Assembly (NCBI GenBank): GCA_965262055.1
Contig: CBDHEI010000002.1
Coordinates: forward strand, 620,001 to 684,000
Source of the DNA: G958296245 sp965262055
GTDB taxonomy: Bacteria > Chloroflexota > Dehalococcoidia > Lucifugimonadales > G958296245
DNA: 64,000 nt
Reading direction: 5' to 3'
Below, one piece after another: positions 49,769-58,009 of the stretch. The notes beneath the pieces were generated by a model. That model did no database searches. It was given only the letters and a program-made list of their open reading frames with translations, and was not told where the DNA came from. A program made the translations under genes and the position numbers. Position 1 is the stretch's first letter; the number at the start of each line of letters is the position of its first letter.

Positions 49769-50167
49769 GTGATAACAGACCCGATATCAGACATGCTCAC
49801 GCGCATCCGGAACGCGGTCATGGTGCGTCACGATTCGGTCACGGTGCCGGCGTCGAAGACGAAGCGGGAGCTTGCGAGGCTCCTGAAGGAACAAGGGTTC
49901 GTCGAAGACTACGAGGTGCGCCAGGACAATCCTCCGCAGGGCGTAATCAAGCTGTACCTGAGCTACCGGGAAGACGGCGAGTCCGCCATCGCGGGCCTGA
50001 AGCGTGTCAGCCGGCCCGGTCTCCGGGTGTACGTCCGCAAGGGCGAGATACCGAGGTACTACGGCGGGCTCGGCGTAGCCCTGCTGTCGACGTCCAAGGG
50101 CGTGATGACGGGCAAGCAGGCGTGGCGACAGGAGGTTGGGGGAGAGTTGCTATGCTACGTATGGTAG
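49769..50167 (+). CDS. rpsH: 30S ribosomal protein S8
   Basis: 132 residues from GTG 49769, starting MITDPISDMLTRIRNAVMVR and ending with ALLSTSKGVMTGKQAWRQEV and GGELLCYVW. Core elements match the family, so it is intact. S8 binds 16S rRNA and represses the spc operon in E. coli. Confidence 0.96.
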   Translation: MITDPISDMLTRIRNAVMVRHDSVTVPASKTKRELARLLKEQGFVEDYEVRQDNPPQGVIKLYLSYREDGESAIAGLKRVSRPGLRVYVRKGEIPRYYGGLGVALLSTSKGVMTGKQAWRQEVGGELLCYVW

Positions 50168-50231
50168 CCCTCTCGCCCTGGGCCTGGGCGACGGCAGAGC
50201 CGCGCGGGCACACGAATTTCAGGAGAGACCT

Positions 50232-50777
50232 ATGTCGAGGATAGGCAACCAGCCGATCGACCTGCCCACGGGGGTAGAAGTGTCTATCGACGGTGACGCG
50301 GTGGAGGTGAAGGGTCCCAGGGGCGTCCTGAAGGAGAGCTTCCACGCCGACATGGCCATATCCAGGGAGAATGGATCGCTGCTGGTGAAGCGGCCGTCGG
50401 ACGAGCGTGAGCATAGGGCCCTCCACGGGCTCACCCGTAGCCTGCTCGCGAACATGGTCATCGGCGTGTCCAATGGCTTCACCAAGAGGCTGGACCTCGT
50501 GGGCGTGGGATACCGCGTCCAGCAGAGCGACAAGGGGATCACGCTCAGCGTCATGCTGAGCCACCCGGTCGAGATCCAACCCGAAGACGGAATAACCCTG
50601 CAGGTCGAAGGAAATAACCGTATCACCGTCAGCGGCAACAGCAAGCAGGCAGTCGGGCAGATCGCAGCCGAGATCAGGGCGAGCCGTCCCCCGAACGTCT
50701 ATACCGGCAAGGGGATCAGATATTCCGGCGAGCAGGTCAAGCTCAAGCCGGGCAAGAGCGCGCGCAAGGCTGAGTAG
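50232..50777 (+). CDS. rplF: 50S ribosomal protein L6
   Basis: 181 residues from ATG 50232 (AGGAGAGACC upstream); the open frame before it is not used. MSRIGNQPIDLPTGVEVSID and the two related domains, ending with GKGIRYSGEQVKLKPGKSAR, follow the family. L6 sits near the factor-binding centre. Confidence 0.95.
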   Translation: MSRIGNQPIDLPTGVEVSIDGDAVEVKGPRGVLKESFHADMAISRENGSLLVKRPSDEREHRALHGLTRSLLANMVIGVSNGFTKRLDLVGVGYRVQQSDKGITLSVMLSHPVEIQPEDGITLQVEGNNRITVSGNSKQAVGQIAAEIRASRPPNVYTGKGIRYSGEQVKLKPGKSARKAE

Positions 50778-50779
50778 AG

Positions 50780-51148
50780 ATGCCAAAGGAAGGAACAAGC
50801 AGAGTCCGAAGGTACGCACGGCACAGGAGGATACGACGCCGGCTGAGGGGGGGCGCAGAGCGCCCTAGGCTGGCCGTCTTCCGCAGCCTGAGGCATACCT
50901 ACGCCCAGGTGATCGACGACTCCGCAGGGGTGACGCTGGTCTCTGCGTCCACCCTGGAGCAGGAAGTGAAGTCGCAGAAGGACAGCAAGCCCAAGGTTGA
51001 CGTGTCGCGTATGGTTGGAGAGCTCATAGCCAAGCGGTCCGTCGAGAAGGGGGTCACCCGCGTCGTCTTCGACCGGGGCGGCTACAAGTACCATGGGCGG
51101 GTCAAAGCCCTGGCGGACGCCGCGAGAAAGGGAGGGCTCAAGTTTTGA
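50780..51148 (+). CDS. rplR: 50S ribosomal protein L18
   Basis: 122 residues with RPRLAVFRSLRHTYAQVIDD, then VFDRGGYKYHGRVKALADAA and GLKF at the end. L18 binds 5S rRNA with L5. Its N-terminus is a basic arm (RVRRYARHRRIRRRLRGG). It follows rplF by 2 bp and shares its stop base with the rpsE start. Confidence 0.95.
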   Translation: MPKEGTSRVRRYARHRRIRRRLRGGAERPRLAVFRSLRHTYAQVIDDSAGVTLVSASTLEQEVKSQKDSKPKVDVSRMVGELIAKRSVEKGVTRVVFDRGGYKYHGRVKALADAARKGGLKF

Positions 51149-51690
51149 TGTCCACTGGTTTCGGAAGAAACGAGCGGTCGGAGGACTCTCTCATATCGGA
51201 GAGGGTCGTGAAGATTTCCCGGGTCGCCAAGGTGGTCAAGGGCGGACGGCATCTGAGCTTCAACGCCGTAGTGGTCGTTGGCGACGGCGACGGCAGTGTG
51301 GGCGTGGGCATGGGCAAGGCGGACGCCGTGCCGGACGCTGTCCGGAAGGGCGGGGTCAACGCTCGGAAGAACCTGGTCAAGGTGACGCTGAAAGGCAGCA
51401 CCATCCCGCACGAGATCAAGGTCAAGTACGGGGCGTCCGAGGTGATGCTGAAGCCGGCGTCGCCGGGGACGGGGGTCATAGCGGGCGGAGCGGTGAGAGC
51501 GGTAGTGGAGCTTGCGGGCGTCAAGGACATCCTCACGAAGATAAGGCACAGCACTAACCCGGTCAACAGCGCCAAGGCGGCGTTCAAGGGTCTGACGATG
51601 CTGCGTGACCCGGAGGCGGAGGCGGCCAAGCGGAGGGCGCTGGTCGAGTCGCCGCCGCGCCGCCAGGGCCGCTCCCAGAGACGGAGATAG
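51148..51690 (+). CDS. rpsE: 30S ribosomal protein S5
   Basis: 180 residues. The start ATG at 51148 overlaps the L18 stop by one base; a TTG three bases earlier is less likely. DSLISERVVKISRVAKVVKG, then VVVGDGDGSVGVGMGKADAV, and HEIKVKYGASEVMLKPASPG are conserved. S5 helps keep decoding accurate and is a spectinomycin site. Confidence 0.95.
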   Translation: MSTGFGRNERSEDSLISERVVKISRVAKVVKGGRHLSFNAVVVVGDGDGSVGVGMGKADAVPDAVRKGGVNARKNLVKVTLKGSTIPHEIKVKYGASEVMLKPASPGTGVIAGGAVRAVVELAGVKDILTKIRHSTNPVNSAKAAFKGLTMLRDPEAEAAKRRALVESPPRRQGRSQRRR

Positions 51691-51699
51691 GAGACGCCG

Positions 51700-51903
51700 G
51701 TGGGCAGGGTAGCTATAACCTGGAAAAAGAGCTCTATTGGATCGCCGCGGGACCAACGCAGGACGCTGGAGGGGCTTGGGCTGCGCAGGTTGCACCAGAC
51801 CGTGCAGCACGACGACTCTCCCTCGATCATGGGCATGGTCAACAAGGTGCGCCATCTCGTCGTGGTGGTGGAGTTGAGCGAACCGGAGTCCGAGCAGCAA
51901 TGA
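51700..51903 (+). CDS. rpmD: 50S ribosomal protein L30
   Basis: 67 residues from GTG 51700. VAITWKKSSIGSPRDQRRTL and LGLRRLHQTVQHDDSPSIMG form the short family core. L30 is a small 50S protein of the spc cluster. Its stop overlaps rplO by 4 bases. Confidence 0.94.
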   Translation: MGRVAITWKKSSIGSPRDQRRTLEGLGLRRLHQTVQHDDSPSIMGMVNKVRHLVVVVELSEPESEQQ

Positions 51904-52346
51904 GACAAGACGAACTTAGACCGCCGCAGGGGGCCAAGCGCAACCGCAAGAGAATCGGCCGTGGAAACGGGAGCGGCCGCGGGACCTACTCCGGCCGCGG
52001 TATAAAGGGACAGAAGGCGCGCAGCGGGCCGGGTATACGCCCCGGCTTCGAGGGGGGCCAGCTTCCGCTGGCCAAGGCGCTGCCCAGCACGCGCGGCTTC
52101 ACCAACATATTTAAGCGGCAGTTCTCCGTGGTCAACCTCGACCGCCTTGCAGGGCTGGATGGGGAAAGGGAGGTCACGCCGGAGCGGATGGCGCAGGCCG
52201 GCTTGGTGAGAGACCTGAAGAAGCCCGTGAAGGTGCTCGGCAGGGGCGAGCTGGCGGGGCCGTTGGTGGTGGAGGCCCACGCCTTCTCCACGTCCGCGCG
52301 CAGGAAGATCGAGGCTGCGGGCGGCAGCGTGCGGACGAGGGCTTGA
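51900..52346 (+). CDS. rplO: 50S ribosomal protein L15
   Basis: 148 residues: ELRPPQGAKRNRKRIGRGNG, then SGRGIKGQKARSGPGIRPGF and the C-terminal FSTSARRKIEAAGGSVRTRA. The Gly-rich N-terminal half is the usual RNA-binding arm of L15, a late assembly protein. A 92-bp gap to secY follows. Confidence 0.95.
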   Translation: MRQDELRPPQGAKRNRKRIGRGNGSGRGTYSGRGIKGQKARSGPGIRPGFEGGQLPLAKALPSTRGFTNIFKRQFSVVNLDRLAGLDGEREVTPERMAQAGLVRDLKKPVKVLGRGELAGPLVVEAHAFSTSARRKIEAAGGSVRTRA

Positions 52347-52438
52347 TGGACGCCAGCTTCAAGCGGAACGACCCGTTTGCCGGGAACAGACATGGCTGTG
52401 GCGCGGTGTGCCCGCGCCGTTCAGGGGGTTAGGCCGAG

Positions 52439-53767
52439 ATGAGACAGGGCCAAGCCTCGGAAGTAGGGCGGCCGCAGCTCCTGCAGTCGATGATCGACGC
52501 CATGCGGGTCCCGGACCTGCGGGCGCGTATCCTGTTCACCTTGGCCATGCTTGTGGTGTTCCGGTTCGTCGCGCACGTACCGGTGCCGGGGGTGGACACG
52601 CAGGCGTTGGCCCAGGCCTTCCAGCAGCAGGCGTTGCTCGGCTTTCTGGACCTGTTCAGCGGCGGCGCGCTGGCCAATCTCAGCGTCGCGGCGCTGGGGG
52701 TGTATCCGTACATCACCGCGTCGATCGTCATGCAGATACTGACGCCCGTCCTGCCCCAGCTCAAGGCGCTGTCCCAGGAGGGCGAGTTTGGGCGCCAGCG
52801 CATCAACCAGTACACGCACTGGCTGACCGTGCCGATCGCATTCTTCCAGTCCTTCGGCCAGATGAGCATTCTGCGGCAGTCCGGCGTGCTCCCCACGGTC
52901 GACTTCGGAGCGAACCTGCCTACGCTGGCGATGCTCACGTCCATGGTTGCGGGCACGATGTTCCTGGTCTGGCTCGGCGAGCTGATAACCGAGAGGGGTT
53001 TGGGGAACGGCATCTCGCTCATCATCTTCGGCGGTATAGTGGCGCGGTTCCCACAGGTCATCGGGCAGGGGTTCCTGGAGCGGGACGAGCCGGGCGGACT
53101 GCTCCTCCTGGTGGCGTTCGGGTTCGGGGTAATCTATTTCATAGTGATGGTTACGGAGGCGCAGCGCCGGGTGCCGGTCCAGTACGGCCGCAGCGTATTC
53201 CGGGGAGGTAGGATGCAGCGTCAGAGTGGGTCTACCTTCTTACCGCTGCGGGTAAACTCCGCGGGCATGATCCCTCTGATATTCGCATCGTCGATAATAA
53301 TTCTGCCAGCGACGTTCTTCAGCTACTTCAGAAACCCGCTCAGCGACAGCTTCTGGGTGCGTATCTCGCAGTTCCTGTCGGACACGCTCGATCCGTCGAG
53401 ATTCCCCTACCACCTGGCGGTATTCCTCCTGGTGGTCGCGTTTACTTTCTTCTATACGGTTATCGTGTTCCAGCAACAGAACCTGGCGGAGAACCTACAG
53501 CGCAACGGCGGCTTCATTCCCGGCATACGCCCGGGGCGCCCCACTCAGGAGTACCTGAACCGCGTGATAATGCGCATTACGTGGGGCGGCGCTCTGTTCC
53601 TAGGCACCGTTTCGATTCTGCCGTTCTTCGTGACTCAGGCCACCGACGTGCGCGCGCTGACGATCAGCTCGTTCAGTCTGCTCATCATGGTGGGGGTCGC
53701 GCTGGACACGATGAGGCAGCTGGAGGCCCAGCTGCTTATGCGTAACTACGAGGGCTTCCTGCGCTAG
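52439..53767 (+). CDS. secY: Preprotein translocase subunit SecY
   Basis: 442 residues, ten predicted membrane helices. The N-terminal RARILFTLAMLVVFRFVAHV and the conserved FLDLFSGGALANLSVAALGV, NGISLIIFGGIVARFP and VLRPGRPTxEYL-like GIRPGRPTQEYLNRVIMRIT are present. SecY is the pore of the Sec channel in the cytoplasmic membrane. The ATG at 52439 follows GGGGGTTAGGCCG. It links the spc genes to adk. Confidence 0.94.
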   Translation: MRQGQASEVGRPQLLQSMIDAMRVPDLRARILFTLAMLVVFRFVAHVPVPGVDTQALAQAFQQQALLGFLDLFSGGALANLSVAALGVYPYITASIVMQILTPVLPQLKALSQEGEFGRQRINQYTHWLTVPIAFFQSFGQMSILRQSGVLPTVDFGANLPTLAMLTSMVAGTMFLVWLGELITERGLGNGISLIIFGGIVARFPQVIGQGFLERDEPGGLLLLVAFGFGVIYFIVMVTEAQRRVPVQYGRSVFRGGRMQRQSGSTFLPLRVNSAGMIPLIFASSIIILPATFFSYFRNPLSDSFWVRISQFLSDTLDPSRFPYHLAVFLLVVAFTFFYTVIVFQQQNLAENLQRNGGFIPGIRPGRPTQEYLNRVIMRITWGGALFLGTVSILPFFVTQATDVRALTISSFSLLIMVGVALDTMRQLEAQLLMRNYEGFLR

Positions 53768-53798
53768 CAGCGCGCGATCTGAGGGAGAGTGTCTGACA

Positions 53799-54449
53799 GT
53801 GAAGGTGATTCTTCTGGGGCCGCCCGGAGCCGGCAAAGGCACACAAGCGGAGCGTATATCCGGCGAGCTGGGTATTCCCCGCGTGTCTTCCGGCGACCTG
53901 TTCCGCGACCATCAGAAGCGCGGCACGGAGCTCGGTCTGCTGGCCCGCTCGTACATGGAGCGGGGCGTGCTGGTCCCGGACGACGTGACCATAGGCATGG
54001 TGATGGAGTGGATCGCCGACAACGCCGCGCCGGGAGGGTTCCTGCTGGACGGCTTCCCGCGAACGCGGTCTCAGGCAGAGGCCCTGGACGGCGCCCTGGC
54101 CCATGAGGGTGGACTGGACGCCGCCGTGCTGATTGACGTGTCGGGCGGAGAACTGGTCCGGCGCCTGTCGGGCCGCATCTTGTGCGGCCTGTGCCAGACG
54201 CCGTACCACCGGCATACGGTTCCGACCAGCGAGGAGGGGAAGTGCGACAGGTGCGGAGGGGAGCTGTACCAACGCCCCGACGACAAGCCTGAGGCCGTGG
54301 AGAAGCGTATCGAGGTTTACATGCAGGACACCGAGCCTTTGGTGGAGTACTACCGCGAGGCAGGGAAGCTTGTCCGGGTCGACGGCGAACGGTCGGTGGC
54401 GGAGGTTGGCGACACGCTGGTCCGGGCGCTGCAGCCGGTGACGACGTAG
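53799..54449 (+). CDS. adk: Adenylate kinase
   Basis: 216 residues from GTG 53799 (GAGGGAGAG upstream). P-loop LGPPGAGKGTQAE at the start, DGFPRTRSQAE in the middle, and a LID zinc site with CGLCQTPYHRH and GKCDRCGGEL (four Cys). It balances AMP, ADP and ATP. Placed between secY and map as in most bacteria. Confidence 0.95.
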   Translation: MKVILLGPPGAGKGTQAERISGELGIPRVSSGDLFRDHQKRGTELGLLARSYMERGVLVPDDVTIGMVMEWIADNAAPGGFLLDGFPRTRSQAEALDGALAHEGGLDAAVLIDVSGGELVRRLSGRILCGLCQTPYHRHTVPTSEEGKCDRCGGELYQRPDDKPEAVEKRIEVYMQDTEPLVEYYREAGKLVRVDGERSVAEVGDTLVRALQPVTT

Positions 54450-54453
54450 TCCT

Positions 54454-55296
54454 ATGCTATCATATGCTGGTGTGAGCCCCGAGGTCCCCGAGTTCAGCTT
54501 GCCCGTTTCGGGGGGCAGGCGGCCCAAGGGGGGGATAACCGTCAAGTCGGCCCGGGAGCTCGGGTATATGCGCGAGGCCGGCCGCGTCGTGGCCAGGGTC
54601 AAGGAAAAGATAGCGGAGGCGATAGAGCCCGGGGTAACTACCGCGGAGCTTGACCGCGTTGCCGAGCAGGAGATAAGAGGTAACGGGGCTACCCCGTCTT
54701 TCAAGGGATACAAGGCCGGAGGCCACGTACCGTTTCCGGCGTCGATATGCACGTCGCTGAACGCCGAGATCGTCCACGGGATACCCTCCGGGAGGGTGCT
54801 CGAAGATGGGGATGTGCTGAGCGTCGACGTGGGCGCCATCCTCCACGGATTCCACGGGGACAGCGCGTTCACAGTTGGCGTGGGAGAGATAGGCGAAGAT
54901 GTGGAGCAGCTAATAGAAGCCACCAGGGAGTCGCTCAGGTTGGGCATAGAGCAGGCTAGGGCGGGCGCACGGATAGGGGACATATCTGCCGCCGTGCAGG
55001 GCTACGCTGAGCGTAGAGGCTTCGGAGTAGTCCGACAGTACGTCGGCCACGGCATCGGCCGGGCGATGCACGAGTCGCCGGAGGTGCCGAACTACGGCGA
55101 GCCGGGCCGCGGCCCCCTCCTCCGGGAGGGGATGGCGCTGGCGATCGAGCCGATGCTCAACGTCGGGAGCTGGGAGGCTGTGCAAGAAGACGACGGCTGG
55201 ACGGTCGTGACCGCCGACGGGAGCCTGTCGGCCCATTTCGAGGACACTATAGCGATAACCAAGGACGGCCCGGAGGTACTGACGGCCCTGGAATAG
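54454..55296 (+). CDS. map: Methionine aminopeptidase, type I
   Basis: 280 residues, slightly long for the family. Metal ligands are the two Asp in SVDVGAILHGFHGDSAFTVG, the His in YVGHGIGRAMHESP, and the two Glu in AIEPMLN and FEDTIAIT. It removes N-terminal Met from new proteins. The first about 30 residues (to GGITVKSARELGYMREAG) are not conserved, so the real start could be GTG 54472 or later. Confidence 0.93.
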   Translation: MLSYAGVSPEVPEFSLPVSGGRRPKGGITVKSARELGYMREAGRVVARVKEKIAEAIEPGVTTAELDRVAEQEIRGNGATPSFKGYKAGGHVPFPASICTSLNAEIVHGIPSGRVLEDGDVLSVDVGAILHGFHGDSAFTVGVGEIGEDVEQLIEATRESLRLGIEQARAGARIGDISAAVQGYAERRGFGVVRQYVGHGIGRAMHESPEVPNYGEPGRGPLLREGMALAIEPMLNVGSWEAVQEDDGWTVVTADGSLSAHFEDTIAITKDGPEVLTALE

Positions 55297-55309
55297 GGTC
55301 GGCAACGGC

Positions 55310-55528
55310 ATGGCTAAGAAAGAGAGCATCGAGGTGGAGGGCACGGTAAGGGAAGCCCTCAGAGACGCGACGTTCAAGGTAGAGCTGGCGAACGGCCACG
55401 AGGTGCTGGCCTACGTCTCCGGGAAGATACGCCTGAACTACATCAGGGTGCTTCCGGGAGACAGGGTGCTCGTCCAGCTTTCGCCTTACGACCTCAGTCG
55501 GGGCCGTATTACTTACCGCTTCAGATAG
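55310..55528 (+). CDS. infA: Translation initiation factor IF-1
   Basis: 72 residues, the exact family length. MAKKESIEVEGTVREALRDA, then LANGHEVLAYVSGKIRLNYI and LSPYDLSRGRITYRFR. IF-1 blocks the A site during initiation. It follows map by 13 bp. Confidence 0.96.
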   Translation: MAKKESIEVEGTVREALRDATFKVELANGHEVLAYVSGKIRLNYIRVLPGDRVLVQLSPYDLSRGRITYRFR

Positions 55529-55550
55529 GGCGTCTGCCGGGAGAAGTGAG

Positions 55551-55664
55551 ATGAAGGTATCAGCGTCGGTCAGGAAGAGGTGCGCCAAGTGCCGGGTCGT
55601 CAGAAGACACGGCCGGGTGATGGTGATCTGCGAAAACCTGCGCCACAAGCAAAGGCAGGGCTGA
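55551..55664 (+). CDS. rpmJ: 50S ribosomal protein L36 (37 aa)
   Basis: A very short gene, easy to miss. It reads MKVSASVRKRCAKCRVVRRH, then GRVMVICENLRHKQRQG. Cys-x2-Cys, a later Cys and His form the zinc site of the C+ type L36. GAGAAG lies 5 bases before the ATG. It is in its usual place between infA and rpsM. Confidence 0.95.
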   Translation: MKVSASVRKRCAKCRVVRRHGRVMVICENLRHKQRQG

Positions 55665-55694
55665 AGGCGTTACGGCCGCGATAGGGAGGAAGAG

Positions 55695-56075
55695 ATGGCG
55701 ATAGTCTCAGGGGTGAACATACCCGACAACAAGGTAGCCGAGGTCTCTCTGCAGTCGATCTACGGCATAGGGCTGTACCAGGCGAAAGACGTTCTGGATA
55801 GGGCCTCCGTCTCCCACAACACGCGGGTCAAGGACCTGAGCGAACGGGACCTTTCGCGCATTAGAGAGGTGATCGACCGCGAGAAGAAGGTCGAAGGCGA
55901 TCTGCGGCGCGAGACTAACATGAACATCAGGCGCTTGATGGATATCGGCTCGTACCGTGGCATGCGCCACCGCCGGGGGCTCCCGGTGCGGGGTCAGCGC
56001 TCCAAGACCAACGCGCGTGCCAGGCGGGGACGGCGCATCCCCGTCGCCGGCAGGCGCCATACTGTGACTAAGTAG
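55695..56075 (+). CDS. rpsM: 30S ribosomal protein S13
   Basis: 126 residues. It starts MAIVSGVNIPDNKVAEVSLQ, has YGIGLYQAKDVLDRA, GSYRGMRHRRGLPVRGQRSK and a C-terminal basic tail. S13 bridges to the 50S subunit. GGGAGGAAG lies 4 bases before the ATG. Confidence 0.95.
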   Translation: MAIVSGVNIPDNKVAEVSLQSIYGIGLYQAKDVLDRASVSHNTRVKDLSERDLSRIREVIDREKKVEGDLRRETNMNIRRLMDIGSYRGMRHRRGLPVRGQRSKTNARARRGRRIPVAGRRHTVTK

Positions 56076-56084
56076 AGGACAGAG

Positions 56085-56471
56085 ATGGCGAAGAACACGC
56101 GAACCAAAAGGCGAGAACGCAAGTCGATACCTGTGGGCCGGGCGTACGTCCAGTCCACGTTCAACAATACCGTCATAACGCTTACGGACCCCCAGGGCAA
56201 TGTCTTGGCTTGGGGCAGCGCCGGCACGGTGGGATTCAAGGGGTCCCGCAAGTCGACGGCGTTCGCCGCTCAGCGCGCCGGTGACAACGCGGCGCGCAAG
56301 GGTATGGAGCACGGGCTCAGGCAGGTGGAGGTTCTTGTCCGGGGCCCAGGCTCCGGGCGCGAGGCGGCCATCCGCGCGCTCAGCGCGGCGGGCCTGAGGG
56401 TGACGAGCATTCGCGATGTCACGCCGGTGCCGCACAACGGTTGCCGCCCACCCAAACGGCGACGTGTGTAG
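56085..56471 (+). CDS. rpsK: 30S ribosomal protein S11
   Basis: 128 residues. YVQSTFNNTVITLTDPQGNV, then WGSAGTVGFKGSRKSTAFAA and DVTPVPHNGCRPPKRRRV close to the end. S11 helps form the E site platform with S7. The gene ends 21 bp before the membrane-protein gene rather than before rpsD. Confidence 0.96.
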   Translation: MAKNTRTKRRERKSIPVGRAYVQSTFNNTVITLTDPQGNVLAWGSAGTVGFKGSRKSTAFAAQRAGDNAARKGMEHGLRQVEVLVRGPGSGREAAIRALSAAGLRVTSIRDVTPVPHNGCRPPKRRRV

Positions 56472-56492
56472 GCAAGGGACCGGACTTTCGAG

Positions 56493-57296
56493 TTGACGAA
56501 CGCAAGAGCAGACCTGCAAGAGCGCAGCTTGGGCGGCATTCTCGACGAGACGTTCGCCCTCTACGGAGGCCAGGTCTGGCGCTACATGGGCTTGGTGGCC
56601 GTGGCGCGGGCGCCGTTGGCCATTGCAGCGTTCGCGTTGGCGGCGCTGGTTGGAAGGGGTACGTCGGGATTGATTGTAGACGTCGTGATATGGGCGTTCG
56701 GCGCCGTGGCGATCTACGCCGCGTGCACCTGCGCGGTCGGGCAGCAGTATTTGTCCGGGAAGTTCGATCTACGGGCCTGCTACTCTAGGGCATGGTGGCG
56801 GGCCATCTCGCTTGGGGGGCTTGGAGTGGCGGTGACGGCCGCATCCGTCATAGTTCTGCTAGCGGCTCAACTGTCGCGGGAGGCGGCATGGACGGTAGCG
56901 GCGGCTCTCTGCATCGTGGGGGTCTACCTTTGGCCGACAGTGATCCAGTCGGTGGTTGTCGAGGGCCGCAGGACCCTCGGCGCACTGCGGCGAAGCTTCG
57001 GCCTGGTAGCCGGGAGCTGGTGGAGGCTGGGAGCGATGGCCGTCATGGTTGGACTCGTCATTCTGGGGCTTATCATATTGGTGACTCTCCCGTTCGTCAG
57101 CCTGGTGCTGATCGCAACCAGTGGCCAAAGCGTAGCCGCATTGTTGCTGTATGCGCTGTCGCGAGAGCTCATGTATGTGGTCGTCATGCCGGTGCTCTTC
57201 ATCGCGGGCACGTTGACCTACTACGACCTGCGGGTGCGTAAGGAGCAGTACGATATAGAGACGCTTTCACGAGAGATGGGGGCGGCCGCCGCCTAG
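56493..57296 (+). CDS. Multi-pass membrane protein inserted in the alpha cluster
   Basis: 267 residues from a TTG (56493). Six predicted helices, for example AIAAFALAALVG, VIWAFGAVAIYAACTCA, LGVAVTAASVIVLLAAQ, AMAVMVGLVILGLIILVTLP. A short N-terminal region (LQERSLGGILDETFALYGGQ) and C-terminal VRKEQYDIETLSREMGA are cytoplasmic in likely topology. It resembles the glycerophosphodiester phosphodiesterase-like membrane domains and DUF7847-type proteins, but that is a weak match. It lies between rpsK and rpsD with intervals of 21 and 28 bp, so it is co-transcribed with ribosomal genes. Confidence 0.8.
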   Translation: MTNARADLQERSLGGILDETFALYGGQVWRYMGLVAVARAPLAIAAFALAALVGRGTSGLIVDVVIWAFGAVAIYAACTCAVGQQYLSGKFDLRACYSRAWWRAISLGGLGVAVTAASVIVLLAAQLSREAAWTVAAALCIVGVYLWPTVIQSVVVEGRRTLGALRRSFGLVAGSWWRLGAMAVMVGLVILGLIILVTLPFVSLVLIATSGQSVAALLLYALSRELMYVVVMPVLFIAGTLTYYDLRVRKEQYDIETLSREMGAAAA

Positions 57297-57324
57297 GCGG
57301 CGTTGAAAATACCGAAAGGAAGAA

Positions 57325-57957
57325 ATGGCACGTTACACAGACGCGGTCTGCAGACAATGCCGCCGTATAGGCGAGAAGCTGTTCCTGAAAGGGGAGCGCT
57401 GCTTCTCGCCCCGCTGCGCGGTAGAAAAGCGGAAGAGGCCCCCCGGGGACCACATTCCGCGACGGCGTCGCGCCTCGGACTGGGCGCTGCAGCTCCGAGA
57501 GAAGCAGAAGGCCCGGTTTAGCTACGGCGTCCTCGAGAGGCAGTTCCGTATTTACTTCGAGGCGGCTAAGGAGTCCCAGGGCGTGACGGGCGACATCTTG
57601 CTCCAGCTACTGGAGCGGCGCCTCGACAACGTGGTCTACAGGCTCTCGTTTGCCGAATCGCGGAAGCAGGGGCGGCAGCTAGTTAACCACGGGCATTTCA
57701 CCGTGAACGGCAGGATGGTCAACATACCGTCCTTCCGTGTCGGTATCGGCGATGTCATCGCGTGGCGCCGCGTGGACTCCGACTCGAGGCCCGACTTCGT
57801 CGCCGTACTCACCGATGGTATACCCAGGCGCCCTGTGCCCAGCTGGCTGACCCTGGACGCCGACAACCTCAGAGGAGAGGTGCTGTCGCTGCCCGACCCT
57901 ACGGAGATCGACTCGGGCGTGGACTCACGGCTCATAGTGGAGTTCTACTCCAGGTAG
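57325..57957 (+). CDS. rpsD: 30S ribosomal protein S4
   Basis: 210 residues. The N-terminal zinc site is C9-x2-C12 with C26 and C31 (CRQC, RCFSPRC). RFSYGVLERQFRIYFEAAKE, then RLDNVVYRLSFAESRKQGRQ (the S4 RNA-binding domain) follow. S4 starts 30S assembly and regulates the alpha operon in E. coli. AAAGGAAG lies 5 bases before the ATG. Confidence 0.96.
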   Translation: MARYTDAVCRQCRRIGEKLFLKGERCFSPRCAVEKRKRPPGDHIPRRRRASDWALQLREKQKARFSYGVLERQFRIYFEAAKESQGVTGDILLQLLERRLDNVVYRLSFAESRKQGRQLVNHGHFTVNGRMVNIPSFRVGIGDVIAWRRVDSDSRPDFVAVLTDGIPRRPVPSWLTLDADNLRGEVLSLPDPTEIDSGVDSRLIVEFYSR

Positions 57958-58009
57958 GCGGCGGGCATCGCAGCCGCGCCGCAAGCCACACCGAGGAGCT
58001 GAAACATAT

